Source: Pseudoalteromonas sp. SMS1
GTDB taxonomy: Bacteria > Pseudomonadota > Gammaproteobacteria > Enterobacterales > Alteromonadaceae
DNA: 64,000 bases
Direction of reading: 5' to 3'
NCBI RefSeq assembly: GCF_021530565.1
Contig: NZ_JAKGBI010000004.1
Location: 62,001-126,000 of the forward strand
Positions 44,698 to 54,244 of this stretch are shown piece after piece. Below the pieces are notes generated by a model. The model was given only the letters and a program-made list of their open reading frames with translations, was not told where the DNA came from and did not search any database. The stretch's first letter is position 1. Each line of letters starts with the position of its first letter. Position numbers and translations under genes: made by a program.

Positions 44698-45579
44698 TCA
44701 GCGCCCTACAAAAGCTTTCGCTAACTCAACGGCTTTATCTTCGACCACTGCTTGTGAGTCAGTTTGTTCGAAAACAGTAATCGTAATCGGGTTGGCCTGC
44801 GCAAAATGATAGGCGGCAAAGCAGCTCTGTGGGCCTTGGCCTGTATGTCCGGTTGTTTTAAGTTTAGGCTCACAGTTGAGCATCACACCCAGTCCGACCG
44901 CGGGGCTTTTCCATGGCCTTTGCCCCACATCAAAGGTTAATTTATAGGGTGCCAGCATGCGTTTTAGCATTGGCTTTGAGATAAGCAGCCCGTTCATAAG
45001 CAGATGTAAAAACTTGGCAGCATTGTGCACACTACCCGCTATCACACCGTGATAACACCAGCGCGGATCGTAGCTTTGGCTATTCACTTTGAGTTTATCG
45101 AAATCGGCAGATGACTCAATAAGTGCACTATTTGAAATATCAAAGGCGTTGAATAGTCCATTCAATACGGCAGTGAAAGGCGCATCGTGGCATTGCTCTA
45201 TCTGCTGCCTTAACATCAGATAGCCAATATTTGAGTAACGCCAACCTTCTCCGGGATTAAATAGCAATTCCTCAACTTGCACCTTTGCCAACATCTCCTC
45301 ACATGACCAAGGCGAGTCGCCTTTCGCAACCGCTTGATGATACTCACGCAGCATAGCGTAATCAGTTAACCCTGACGTATGTTGTAAAAGCTGTCGATAA
45401 GTATATGGCTTGCCGTTAAGCTTAGCGTCCAATTCAATCTTTCCTTGCTCCACACACCTCAAAATCAAGGTGGCTATCACTGTCTTTGTAAAGCTCCACC
45501 ACGGTACCGGTTTATCTCCAGCGCTCGTAAAATCATACACTTCGTTATGTAAGCTATAAATCAAGAGTATCTCCACCAT
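44698..45579 (-). CDS. Serine hydrolase of the class C beta-lactamase family
   Basis: The 293-residue protein has the three active-site elements of the family: SFTK (S-x-x-K, about residue 29), Y-S-N (about 115) and HTG (about 259). It has no signal peptide, so it is probably a cytoplasmic esterase or peptidase rather than a periplasmic beta-lactamase, and it is shorter than AmpC at the N-terminus. SGLTDYAMLREYH and PGEGWRYSNIGYLM are typical of this group. It is a single-gene unit. Confidence 0.88.
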   Translation of the reverse strand: MVEILLIYSLHNEVYDFTSAGDKPVPWWSFTKTVIATLILRCVEQGKIELDAKLNGKPYTYRQLLQHTSGLTDYAMLREYHQAVAKGDSPWSCEEMLAKVQVEELLFNPGEGWRYSNIGYLMLRQQIEQCHDAPFTAVLNGLFNAFDISNSALIESSADFDKLKVNSQSYDPRWCYHGVIAGSVHNAAKFLHLLMNGLLISKPMLKRMLAPYKLTFDVGQRPWKSPAVGLGVMLNCEPKLKTTGHTGQGPQSCFAAYHFAQANPITITVFEQTDSQAVVEDKAVELAKAFVGR

Positions 45580-45802
45580 GCGTTTTGACTGTTAGACATA
45601 TTTATTTAGCAGAAATAAATAAAAGACTTGAGAAGATTATGTCGCTAAAGTAGCGAATGAACGGCTACTTTGTGTAAAACAGACGCAAAACTATGAAAAA
45701 GCTTATAATTTTTAAAAAATCATATTAAGCGCTTTTATTGCTTACGCTTGAGTGTTAATTTTTAAGACCAAAAAATAATCTCTTCATTTTATAGGTCTCA
45801 CC

Positions 45803-46273
45803 ATGGCGTCTAATACTTCGACTAAAAAAATATTGGTTGTTTGCATGGGCAACATTTGTCGTTCGCCCACGATGGAAGCTGTCATGAAAGCAAAAGCCAA
45901 AGCAAAAGGGCTCGCACTCTTGGTTGATTCAGCCGGTACGATTAACTATCACGAAGGCAGCTCACCAGATAAACGTAGCGCTAAAGCGGGACAAAAAAGG
46001 GGCTATAGTTTTGCGGGCATTACCTCCAGACAAGTCGCAAAAAAAGACTTTGAGGAATTCGACTTAATTCTTTGTGCCGATAAAAATAACCTATCGGACT
46101 TACAAGCAATCTGCCCAAGAGCGTATCAAGGTAAACTCCACCTATTTTTAACCTATGCTGGGCTGAGTGTTTCTGAGGTGCCTGATCCATACTACGGCGA
46201 TGGAGATGGGTTTGAGTTGGTGTTAGATCTTGTTGAGTCAGCCTCAGACAAGCTTATTAAGTCGCTGTCGTAA
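45803..46273 (+). CDS. Low-molecular-weight protein-tyrosine phosphatase
   Basis: The 156-residue enzyme has the P-loop VCMGNICRSP (C-x5-R-S) at about residues 13-22 and the catalytic acid in VPDPYYGDGDGFE near residue 130. Members dephosphorylate tyrosine on kinases of exopolysaccharide pathways or other proteins, but no such kinase is encoded here, so it is probably a free-standing general enzyme. It is a single-gene unit. Confidence 0.93.
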   Translation: MASNTSTKKILVVCMGNICRSPTMEAVMKAKAKAKGLALLVDSAGTINYHEGSSPDKRSAKAGQKRGYSFAGITSRQVAKKDFEEFDLILCADKNNLSDLQAICPRAYQGKLHLFLTYAGLSVSEVPDPYYGDGDGFELVLDLVESASDKLIKSLS

Positions 46274-46396
46274 TCACTTGCATATATGCAGGTAACACAA
46301 TTCTTCACAATTCTGCCCTCAACGAAATGGACGTGGCAACTATTTTTACCCATAATGAAAACGCACGAATATTTAATAAATACTTAAGGAAAAGAG

Positions 46397-47098
46397 ATGA
46401 AAACAATATCAATCGCCCTCGTCGGAGACTACGACGCGTCTGTACCCGCTCACCAGGGGATCCCTCTTTCTTTAGATATGGCAGGAAACGAATTAAGACT
46501 TGAAGTTCAAGCAACCTGGCTTGCGACAGAAACCATTAAAAACACAGATTTGAGCCAATTTGACGGCATTTGGTGTGTTCCAAAAACACCATATGTAGAT
46601 GAATCTGGTGCTATTCAAGCCATAAAATATGCTCGTGAAAATCTAGTGCCATTTTTAGGAAGCTGCGGTGGTTTTCAGCATGCTGTGCTGGAATACGCGC
46701 GAAACGTGATTGGATGGCCGGACGCAGCCCATGCAGAGTCCACCCCCGAGGGTCAGCGCGCAGTAATTTCTGAACTGTCTTGCGCACTGATTGAAACGAC
46801 TGAAGCCGTCAATTTGTTCCCGCAATCGCAATTGGCTTCCATCTACAAAGTAACCGCAATTCAAGAAGGGTACCGCTGTCGCTACGGCCTAAACGAAGCG
46901 TTTCGAAACGCCCTATTGCAAGGCCCATTGGTTGCATCAGCTGATGATAACACACACGAAGTCAGAGCCGTTGAGCTAACCATTCATCCATTTTTTATTG
47001 CCACGTTGTTCCAACCTGAGCGCGCAGTGTTGAGTAGAAAACGCTCGCCATTGATTGAGGCTTTTGTGAATGCCTGTGCGCAAAATCAAGGTTTGTAG
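46397..47098 (+). CDS. CTP synthase-related glutamine amidotransferase-like protein
   Basis: The 233-residue protein is a class I glutamine amidotransferase fold on its own. The nucleophile elbow is LGSCGGFQHAVLEYARN, and C-terminal HPFFIATLFQPE supplies the His/Glu pair. The beginning IALVGDYDASVPAHQGIP resembles the CTP synthase GATase domain. In related proteins the elbow cysteine can be selenocysteine; here it is a plain TGC codon. It is free-standing with no synthase domain. Physiological role unknown. AAGGA precedes the ATG. Confidence 0.87.
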   Translation: MKTISIALVGDYDASVPAHQGIPLSLDMAGNELRLEVQATWLATETIKNTDLSQFDGIWCVPKTPYVDESGAIQAIKYARENLVPFLGSCGGFQHAVLEYARNVIGWPDAAHAESTPEGQRAVISELSCALIETTEAVNLFPQSQLASIYKVTAIQEGYRCRYGLNEAFRNALLQGPLVASADDNTHEVRAVELTIHPFFIATLFQPERAVLSRKRSPLIEAFVNACAQNQGL

Positions 47099-47182
47099 TC
47101 TTGTTTTTATGAGCAATGAAGTATCACTTGCGTTTTTATCTTTGATTCGGTAAAAAGCCTCCACAATATCTGGAGGTGAACC

Positions 47183-47827
47183 TTGTCCAACTTTGATTAT
47201 CAAAATGTGTTCGAAAAAATTGCAAATGATCTGCGTGCAACCGGCCTAAGCATCATCGAGAATGCGATCGACCCAAAACTGATACATGATCTCAATAAAC
47301 GTATTGAATCTTTGGCTGAGGACAAATTCCAGAGTGCAGGCATTGGCAGGCAAGTCGACCATGAAAAAAATGCCAAGATCCGCAGAGATAAAATCTTATG
47401 GCTAGACAGCAATAATGACTTGGAGCTCGGCTATATCCAAGCGATGGATGAACTTAAAAATTATCTAAATCGACGGTTATTCATGGGGTTATTTAGCTAC
47501 GAAAGTCATTTTGCGCATTATCAAGCTGGTGCATTTTATAAAAAACATGTCGATGCCTTCAAAGGGAGAGCAAATCGAGTCCTTACCACTGTTTTCTATC
47601 TCAATGATGATTGGCAAGCCATCAATGGTGGCGAATTGGTCATTTATGACCCAAATGACCATGACAAAGAATTGTGCCGCGTTTTGCCAAATCAAGGGAC
47701 ACTGGTGACATTTTTAAGTGATGAATTTCCGCACGAAGTATTGCCAGCCCACACATCCCGATACTCCATTGCAGGGTGGTTTAGGATCAATGCCAGTACA
47801 GCAGGCCATATAGACCCACCTAGCTAA
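47183..47827 (+). CDS. 2-oxoglutarate/Fe(II)-dependent oxygenase
   Basis: The 214-residue protein has the prolyl-4-hydroxylase-like core: H-x-D in FYKKHVDAF, then about 55 residues later the second His in FPHEVLPAHTSRYSIAGWFR, whose Arg binds 2-oxoglutarate. The start is a TTG at 47183, chosen because a very strong TGGAGGTG lies seven bases upstream and no ATG precedes the core. It may hydroxylate proline or another residue in a protein; the target is unknown. Confidence 0.88.
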   Translation: MSNFDYQNVFEKIANDLRATGLSIIENAIDPKLIHDLNKRIESLAEDKFQSAGIGRQVDHEKNAKIRRDKILWLDSNNDLELGYIQAMDELKNYLNRRLFMGLFSYESHFAHYQAGAFYKKHVDAFKGRANRVLTTVFYLNDDWQAINGGELVIYDPNDHDKELCRVLPNQGTLVTFLSDEFPHEVLPAHTSRYSIAGWFRINASTAGHIDPPS

Positions 47828-47854
47828 CTGCAATATACTGTGGTGGACCCATTT

Positions 47855-47876
47855 AGCTCTGCTATCTAGCAGAGCT
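47855..47876 (+). terminator. Stem-loop after the oxygenase gene
   Basis: AGCTCTGCTA (47855-47864) pairs perfectly with TAGCAGAGCT (47867-47876). A T-rich stretch follows only after ten bases, so terminator strength is uncertain. Confidence 0.5.
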
Positions 47877-47955
47877 AGCGCGTTTCAATTACAGTTTTTT
47901 ACTTTTCATTTTACCAACCAGTCTTTAAGGTATAAAAAAACGATAGGAATTCGTC

Positions 47956-48285
47956 ATGCGGATAGCCTTACTCACGGTGCTGGCTTTATGCACCCTTTCA
48001 GCTTGTATTTTCGTCCCCAAGGAAGTCCAGTATTTTGATGAGCGCTGCCAAATTACGATGCGCAAACATGTATTGTCCCATGAAGAAATGGGCTATTTGG
48101 GTGGGTGTTCAGATAAAGCATGTGCTGTTTTGATGGCCGGTGCCGGTATCGTCTCGGCAGCCAGCTTAGTGGTCTCTGGCACCATTGTAATGACTCAAAA
48201 CACCTTAACATGGTTAGAACAACAAGACGGCTGTAAAGTACCAGAGAATTCTGACTCAGAACTGCAAACTGCGCAAAATACCTAA
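47956..48285 (+). CDS. Small predicted lipoprotein
   Basis: The 109-residue product has a lipoprotein signal ending LCTLSACIF (Cys near residue 17). The mature part has a C-x-I-x-M-R-K motif, a G-G-C-S-D-K-A-C pair and a hydrophobic helix (VLMAGAGIVSAASLVVSGTIV) that could insert in the membrane, then an acidic tail. Small lipoproteins of this plan are common in Alteromonadales; function unknown. It converges directly with the sensor kinase gene, with no gap between their stops. Confidence 0.8.
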   Translation: MRIALLTVLALCTLSACIFVPKEVQYFDERCQITMRKHVLSHEEMGYLGGCSDKACAVLMAGAGIVSAASLVVSGTIVMTQNTLTWLEQQDGCKVPENSDSELQTAQNT

Positions 48286-49581
48286 CTAGTTTGGCAGTCC
48301 AACCTCAACACTTAACCCGCCTGTCGGGCGATTACTTAAGTTTATGTAACCATTGTGCGCTTCGACAATTTCGCGACAAAGCGCTAGCCCCAAACCTGTA
48401 CCGCTATTTTTTGTTGAGTAGAATGGCACGAGCGCACTGGTTAGCACGGCCTCTGACATTCCCTGCCCCGCATCTTCGATAAACATTTTTGTAATTCCTG
48501 GGCTTCGCGCTATGGTCACCGAAATAGCTGCCGAGTCAGAGCCTGACTCATGGGCATTTTTCAATAAGTTAATGATGAGTTGTTCCAGTTGTCCCTTGTC
48601 TGCCCTCAGGGTTTCTACTTCACAATGGATTTGAGTTGGCCATTGCAGCTGAATCGATTCGAGCAACGGACGAATCGCCACCGTTGCTACTTTTGGGATA
48701 GGTAATTTGGCAAACGTGCCATAGCCTTGCACAAATTCAGTCAGGTGGGAAATGCGTTCATCGATAGTGCTAAACACACGGTGCAAACGCGCATCATCTA
48801 CTTTATCTGCAATAATTTTCCCACTGTGTGACATCGAGGAGATTGGCCCCAAAGAATTGTTTAACTCGTGACTAATAACCCGAATTACCTTTTTCCACAC
48901 AGCCACTTCTTGACGATTTAATTCACGCGTCAATTGTTTGAAAATATATAGAGTATGAGACTGGTTATTCAACAAAATGTCACCCACAGAAGCATGCCAA
49001 ACCTGCTCTTCCGACTCATTTAGGCGCATACTGATCAAGCCATCTTGCGCATTTTTTATTGCAGCCGAAATCTCCTTCGGTGCAGTTGTACGCAACTGCT
49101 CGATAGATTGGCCTTCCAATGCTTGCTGACTGACTAACAAGTGTTGCGCACTTTGGTTCGCAAATACCACGACGCCATTATCATTGACGAGTAATAATGC
49201 TTGAGGCGCACTTTGCAACATCTTATCTAACATCATTTCTCTTTGATAGAGCCACTGTTTTTCTTTTCTCAGTTGCTGTGCAGTCTGGTTGTAAAGCCGA
49301 CACAATTGTCCAAATTCATCGTCTTTTTGGTATGCTAATTGGTTGGAAAAATCGCCATCTTTAAAGTTTAAAAGGCCAACATTGAGGGCGTTTATAGCTT
49401 TAATTAAGTTATTGAACGTTAGCTTCATGAGTAAGCAACAGAGTAAAGCCGAACACGTACTTAATGCCAGCCAAGCATGTATTGAAACCAAGTAAATAAT
49501 GGGTGAGCACGCCACAAAAAGACTGATAAACAATACACCAATGACCTTATACTTTAGAGTATTCAATGCCTTAGCCATCAA
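48286..49581 (-). CDS. Membrane sensor histidine kinase (NtrY-like)
   Basis: The 431-residue protein has two membrane helices near the N-terminus (about 12-55), a HAMP-type linker, a PAS domain (about 120-200, VNDNGVVVFANQSA), a HisKA helix with VISHELNNSLGPISS, and an HATPase domain with N box, G1 (DAGQGMS) and G2 (GTGLGLAL). H-E-L-N-N is the NtrY/NtrB variant of the H box. It overlaps the response regulator gene by four bases and so is its cognate kinase. Having almost no periplasmic loop, it may sense the membrane or the ABC transporter of the same operon. Confidence 0.9.
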   Translation of the reverse strand: MMAKALNTLKYKVIGVLFISLFVACSPIIYLVSIHAWLALSTCSALLCCLLMKLTFNNLIKAINALNVGLLNFKDGDFSNQLAYQKDDEFGQLCRLYNQTAQQLRKEKQWLYQREMMLDKMLQSAPQALLLVNDNGVVVFANQSAQHLLVSQQALEGQSIEQLRTTAPKEISAAIKNAQDGLISMRLNESEEQVWHASVGDILLNNQSHTLYIFKQLTRELNRQEVAVWKKVIRVISHELNNSLGPISSMSHSGKIIADKVDDARLHRVFSTIDERISHLTEFVQGYGTFAKLPIPKVATVAIRPLLESIQLQWPTQIHCEVETLRADKGQLEQLIINLLKNAHESGSDSAAISVTIARSPGITKMFIEDAGQGMSEAVLTSALVPFYSTKNSGTGLGLALCREIVEAHNGYINLSNRPTGGLSVEVGLPN

Positions 49582-50912
49582 TAGTCAATTCCATACTTTT
49601 GCAGCCTCCGATAAAGTGCTTGGCGACTCATCCCAAATTGTCTGGCGACTTTTGCAATGACGCCTTGGCACTGGTGCATGGCTTGTTGCAATTCCAGCTT
49701 CGTCGGTTCTGCTACTTGTGATTTGACAGGTTGCGTAATGACATTGTCCAGTAGCCCAAAGTCTTTGGCAACAAGCTCCCCCTCTGGTTTCAGTACTCCG
49801 GCGCGTTTACACGCGTTTTCTAGCTCTCTGACATTGCCCGGCCAAGTATGGGCACACAGCGCGCGCTCCGCGTCCAAGGATAGCGGGCGGCCGGGTAAAA
49901 AATGCCTAACGAGGGGCAAAATATCATCAACACGTTGCGCTAAGCTCGGCAAATTGATTTCTATTACATTGAGGCGATAAAACAGGTCTTCTCTAAACTT
50001 GCCTGATGCCACATCGTTGAGTAGGTTTGCATTTGTGGCTGAGATTACTCGCACATTGACTTGTTGCGTATCCACGGAGCCCAACCGTTCAAATTCACCC
50101 GTTTGCAGTACTCTCAGTAGTTTCATTTGCCCAGACAACGGCAGGTTGCCTATTTCATCTAAAAACAGCGTGCCTCCATCAGCAGCTTCGAAACGGCCAA
50201 TACGTTTTTTATTTGCGCCAGTATAAGCCCCCGCTTCGGCACCAAAAAGTTCTGCTTCTATCAGGTTATCTGGCAGTGCACCTGCATTTACTTTAATGAA
50301 AGGCTGGTTGGCCAATTTGGAATTCGCTTGGATGATCTGCGCTATTTTTTCTTTGCCGCTCCCATTTGCCCCCGTAATCAATACGGATACATCTGACTTC
50401 GCAACCTGTAGTGCCATCTCAACGGCTCGTTGCATCGCCACACTTTCATAAATCAACCCCACTAACTCAGCATTTGCACTGTAGCTTTCACGCTCTACTT
50501 GTTGCCTTTGCAGCTGCTGATTGTCCGAATTGGCCTTACCCAACGCGATTAAGTTGGCGACCGCCACCAAAAGCTTGTCATCATTCCAAGGCTTTGCAAG
50601 GTAATCCGCGGCGCCAGCTTTGACGAGTGAAATGGCCATCTCAAGTTCGGTCCAAGCCGTGAGAAGTATGATGGGCAAATTTTGAGAGAGTGCGCGAAGT
50701 TTAAAAAATAAAGCTTTGCCTTCTTCACCAGATGTGGTGTCTGACGTGAAGTTCATGTCTTGGATCACCAATGCAATGCGTTGGTATCGCACCACTTGCT
50801 CAGCTTCAAAAGGCGAGCTGGCTGTGACAACTTCATAGTCATGTAGTTCGAACAGTAATGACAGTGACTGTAAAACAGCTTGATTGTCATCAACAATAAG
50901 TATTTTATCCAT
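49578..50912 (-). CDS. Sigma-54-dependent response regulator
   Basis: Counting from ATG 50912 (M-D-K-I-L-I-V-D-D), the protein has a receiver (1-120, phospho-acceptor Asp in VIQDMNF, with a TTSGEEGK insert), an AAA+ domain with GANGSGKE for Walker A, GAYTGA where most carry GAFTGA, and LFLDEIGN, then a Fis-type HTH (VARQFGMSRQALYRRLQKYG). An in-frame ATG at 50954 would start inside an inverted repeat and is less likely. It should drive sigma-54 transcription of the operon it ends, through the palindromes near 55.6 kb. Confidence 0.9.
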   Translation of the reverse strand: MDKILIVDDNQAVLQSLSLLFELHDYEVVTASSPFEAEQVVRYQRIALVIQDMNFTSDTTSGEEGKALFFKLRALSQNLPIILLTAWTELEMAISLVKAGAADYLAKPWNDDKLLVAVANLIALGKANSDNQQLQRQQVERESYSANAELVGLIYESVAMQRAVEMALQVAKSDVSVLITGANGSGKEKIAQIIQANSKLANQPFIKVNAGALPDNLIEAELFGAEAGAYTGANKKRIGRFEAADGGTLFLDEIGNLPLSGQMKLLRVLQTGEFERLGSVDTQQVNVRVISATNANLLNDVASGKFREDLFYRLNVIEINLPSLAQRVDDILPLVRHFLPGRPLSLDAERALCAHTWPGNVRELENACKRAGVLKPEGELVAKDFGLLDNVITQPVKSQVAEPTKLELQQAMHQCQGVIAKVARQFGMSRQALYRRLQKYGIDY

Positions 50913-50925
50913 GTGTTTATTATTT

Positions 50926-50957
50926 ATTATGTTACACCCTTTCGAGTGTAACATAAT
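50926..50957. promoter_or_regulatory. Perfect 12-bp inverted repeat inside the operon
   Basis: ATTATGTTACAC (50926-50937) pairs with GTGTAACATAAT (50946-50957) around an eight-base loop. It occupies the short gap between the permease gene and the regulator gene, so it may attenuate or stabilise the transcript or bind a regulator of the two-component genes. Confidence 0.6.
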
Positions 50958-50971
50958 GCACAGTCCTCTGA

Positions 50972-52183
50972 TTAGATACTTCGTGTCGCGATACTAGGAG
51001 AAATATTGGCTGCTCGCCTTGCAGGTTGATACACCGACAAGACACTCATGACCAACATTACCAGTGACGTATACAGCACAATAGACCAATCTAGGGCAGG
51101 GATACTGTACAAAGCCATAAGCTGCCCCCCCATGTAAATTGCAGCAACCGATCCTACCGCGACGCCAAATAAAGTCACCAAGGTATTTTCGACAATGAAA
51201 TACCTAAAAATTGCCGACTTCCTCGCCCCTAGCGCGCGACGAGTACCGATTTGTTTGGTTCGTTTACTAATATTAAAATGTGTTAATCCAAAAATACCCA
51301 AGGCAGTGATAATCGCCAAAAATACAATCAGTGCCATCAGCATTCTAATCATGAGGGTATCTCTTTGGTATGTTTGCGCCTTGGCGGTATCCAGCCCTTT
51401 CACACCCATAATGACTCTTTGGCGTTCATTCTCAAGGAGTGTCGGCTCTATCAACTTAATCACTTGTGCCCTTTTGCTTGGCTCCGCTTTCACAATAACC
51501 CGCTGATACATACTGCTCCTCTCAATCGGGATCAGCACCACATTGTCACCCATTTTCGAGTCTGGCCATTGGCTTTTCATCGTTTCAACAATGCCCACAA
51601 TCTTCATCATATTGTCGCCACTGTATATGAATTCGTTCAGCCCTTTTCCCTCGCCGAATAGCTTATTTGCAACAGCGCGACTTACAATCGTGACCGAGGG
51701 GAATTGATCTTGTGAGCCCTCTGTTTCGTCTTGTGGTTCAAAGTCGCGCCCTTCGCTAATCGTTAGGCCAAATGCGTTAACAATCCGATGGTTTGCCTGA
51801 ATATAGCCACTGTCGACACGTTTACCTTGCAATTCATCTGGGTGGTTGCTAACCGTCCAAGACCCACCACTACTTGACAGTGGGATTGAACTTACAGTCA
51901 TGGCCTCTTTGACACCATCGATTTCTTTTAATGTGATCATGTCTTCTTTGAACTGCTTGGCTCTGTCTATATTTCGGTTGTATGTCAACACAGTAAAAGC
52001 AATGATCCCTTGTTCATCGTATCCGGTATCCTCGGTCAGTTTGTCGATGCGGCTTGACACAATTGACAGCGCATTACTGACGATCGCTAACGTAATGGCA
52101 ATTTGTAATATCAGTAACAGAGCACCCGCCTTTGAGCGCATCAGCGTATTAATAATTGGCTTAATTTCTAGCATTTTGTGCAC
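50972..52183 (-). CDS. MacB/FtsX-type ABC permease, second
   Basis: The 403-residue protein has the MacB topology: one N-terminal helix (about 17-40), a large periplasmic domain (about 45-275) and three C-terminal helices, with RRALGARKSAIFRYFIVE between helices 2 and 3, the FtsX-domain signature. It would pair with the other permease and the ATPase to move a substrate across or out of the inner membrane, or to act as a mechanotransmitter. It starts four bases after the stop of the first permease gene. Confidence 0.9.
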   Translation of the reverse strand: MHKMLEIKPIINTLMRSKAGALLLILQIAITLAIVSNALSIVSSRIDKLTEDTGYDEQGIIAFTVLTYNRNIDRAKQFKEDMITLKEIDGVKEAMTVSSIPLSSSGGSWTVSNHPDELQGKRVDSGYIQANHRIVNAFGLTISEGRDFEPQDETEGSQDQFPSVTIVSRAVANKLFGEGKGLNEFIYSGDNMMKIVGIVETMKSQWPDSKMGDNVVLIPIERSSMYQRVIVKAEPSKRAQVIKLIEPTLLENERQRVIMGVKGLDTAKAQTYQRDTLMIRMLMALIVFLAIITALGIFGLTHFNISKRTKQIGTRRALGARKSAIFRYFIVENTLVTLFGVAVGSVAAIYMGGQLMALYSIPALDWSIVLYTSLVMLVMSVLSVYQPARRAANISPSIATRSI

Positions 52184-52187
52184 TCCT

Positions 52188-53501
52188 TTACTGAACCTTC
52201 AAGTGGGTAGCGGGTGACGTTTTACAAACCACCCAAGCAGGGAATAACCCAGCTAATAAACATGCAGAGATTGCGATGATGGGGGACAACAGCAACATGG
52301 TCCAATCCATCTTAGCGATGCCCACATACACTGACATCGTCTCTCTAATGCCAACCAGCCCCACCTGCGCAAGAAGAATACCGACCAAGCACCCCAGTAA
52401 ACCCAGCAACGCTACTTCAACCAAATGCTGAAAAAATATCTGCTTTTTGCTTGCCCCCAATGCTCGTCGAACCCCGGCATCCGGCGCGCGCTTTAAGAAC
52501 TTTGCCAACAACATGCCGAGGATATTCGCCAAGCATACGGCGAGAAACATAAAACTCAGACCCACTAAAATCTTGTTATCAGGGTCAATGACGTGGTTGT
52601 ATTCCAACCACTCATTCACTGGCTTAATATTGTAAGCAAGTTGCTTGCGATTAAATCGCCCTAGCTTTTGTTGCTGTGCCATATAGTCCAGCAAAAATTG
52701 TTGATAGTTTTTCAACGCATTTTCAGAGTCAATTTGAACCCAAAACTGGAGCCACACCATCTCTGACTGAAGAAACTGCTCACGCCCTCTAATCTCCTCA
52801 TTTTTCCAAGAATTGGTGTTTCCCCAACTATGTAACTCATAGGCTTCAATATGGCTAAAAGGAATAAAGAGCTGTTCCGCGCGTTGAAACGGACCATTAT
52901 TCACATCGTAAAACTTAATTGCTGGCTGCCAAGCTGCTGTCACGCCGATAACTTCATACTTACGCTCATCAAGATAAATAGACTCACCTAGTACATCAGT
53001 TCGTTGAAACAACCTCTGCGCTAACGCTTCACCAATTACAGCAACTGGCGCAGCTTGTTCACTTTGCATCTCACTCCAGGCCCCACCATGCAAAAATGAT
53101 AGATCAAACATAGAGAAGAACGATCTTCCGGTGATACGCACATCCTCAATAAATGGCACACTATCCGGGCTGTCAAGATGCACTGCGGCACCTGATTTCA
53201 TCATCGCGACACGGTGTGTTAGCGGCGAGTTCTCCATCAAAAATTTAGCGTCTTGATAGGTTAGCTGCGTAGGCACATCATCGGACGTATTCCATGTTTG
53301 CCCTTCATCCATCGTTTGTAATTGCACAGCATGCAACTGGCTGCTTTTCTGCGGTATGGGGTCTGAACTCATCATGTGATATACCGAAAGTGACGTCATT
53401 GTCACACCAATACCAATCCCGATAGCGACGACCATGAGGCAGCTTATTAGTGGCGTAAGCTTGATATTGCGCCAAGCCAAATCCAAATAATGAACCAACA
53501 T
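52188..53501 (-). CDS. MacB/FtsX-type ABC permease, first
   Basis: The 437-residue protein has an N-terminal helix (LISCLMVVAIGIGIGVTMTS), a MacB periplasmic core domain and an FtsX domain with three helices near the C-terminus; VRRALGASKKQIFFQHLVEV is the signature. It differs in sequence from its neighbour, so the transporter is probably a heterodimer. It starts two bases after the ATPase gene stop. The family exports peptides, macrolides or lipoproteins, or senses peptides; the substrate here is not known. Confidence 0.9.
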   Translation of the reverse strand: MLVHYLDLAWRNIKLTPLISCLMVVAIGIGIGVTMTSLSVYHMMSSDPIPQKSSQLHAVQLQTMDEGQTWNTSDDVPTQLTYQDAKFLMENSPLTHRVAMMKSGAAVHLDSPDSVPFIEDVRITGRSFFSMFDLSFLHGGAWSEMQSEQAAPVAVIGEALAQRLFQRTDVLGESIYLDERKYEVIGVTAAWQPAIKFYDVNNGPFQRAEQLFIPFSHIEAYELHSWGNTNSWKNEEIRGREQFLQSEMVWLQFWVQIDSENALKNYQQFLLDYMAQQQKLGRFNRKQLAYNIKPVNEWLEYNHVIDPDNKILVGLSFMFLAVCLANILGMLLAKFLKRAPDAGVRRALGASKKQIFFQHLVEVALLGLLGCLVGILLAQVGLVGIRETMSVYVGIAKMDWTMLLLSPIIAISACLLAGLFPAWVVCKTSPATHLKVQ

Positions 53502-53503
53502 AA

Positions 53504-54226
53504 TTACACCCTCACCGGTTTTTGTGCATCGACACGGGGCATTTGTGTGCCTTGGTATAAAGTAAAATCAGCCACCTGACCGTCTACGATTTGGATATTA
53601 CGTGGTGTTCTTCTCGCCAGCTCTGCATCATGGGTCACCATGACAATGGTCGTCCCTGTGCGATTCAACTCCTCAAGTAAAGTCATGACCTGCCTTGCCA
53701 TTAGGCTATCTAGATTACCCGTCGGTTCATCGGCAAGTAGAAACCTAGGCTCGCCTGCCAATGCTCGTGCTATGGCAACCCGCTGCTGTTGACCACCTGA
53801 TAACTGCTGCGGTAAATGTTTCGCTCGCCCAGCAAGCCCCACCTGCTCTAGACACTGCTCCACTCGTCGTTTACGTTCTTTAGATTTAATACCACGATAT
53901 CTCAGTGGCACTTCAATGTTCTCGAATAAATTTAAATCAGGAATTAGATTAAAACCTTGAAATATAAATCCAATCTTTTGATTACGAAGATCAGAGCGTT
54001 GATTATCGTTGAGCTTCCCTACATCGACCCCATCTAACATGTATTGACCTGCCGAATATGGCTCAAGTAACCCTGCAATGTTCAAAAAAGTGGTTTTCCC
54101 TGAACCAGACGGCCCAGTGACTGCTATGAACTCCCCTTCGTTGACGGTTAGGTTGAACTCTCTCAGTGCTTGCGTTTGTACCATCTCGGTTTGGTACAGT
54201 TTGCTAATATCTTGCATGTGTAACAT
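53504..54226 (-). CDS. ABC transporter ATPase (MacB/LolD type)
   Basis: The 240-residue ATPase has Walker A GPSGSGKTT (about residues 38-46), the Q loop FIFQGFNLI, the signature LSGGQQQRVAIARAL and Walker B FLLADEPTGNLD, then the H loop VTHD. It is of the LolD/MacB ATPase group by length and sequence and would energise the two permeases encoded just downstream. It lies 18 bases after the adaptor gene. Confidence 0.95.
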   Translation of the reverse strand: MLHMQDISKLYQTEMVQTQALREFNLTVNEGEFIAVTGPSGSGKTTFLNIAGLLEPYSAGQYMLDGVDVGKLNDNQRSDLRNQKIGFIFQGFNLIPDLNLFENIEVPLRYRGIKSKERKRRVEQCLEQVGLAGRAKHLPQQLSGGQQQRVAIARALAGEPRFLLADEPTGNLDSLMARQVMTLLEELNRTGTTIVMVTHDAELARRTPRNIQIVDGQVADFTLYQGTQMPRVDAQKPVRV

Positions 54227-54244
54227 TGTTGTTGTCCTTTATTT

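Noticed and set aside
46279..46290. TGCATATATGCA palindrome after the tyrosine phosphatase gene
   Set aside because: It is short and AT-rich, cannot form a useful RNA hairpin, and has no link to a promoter.
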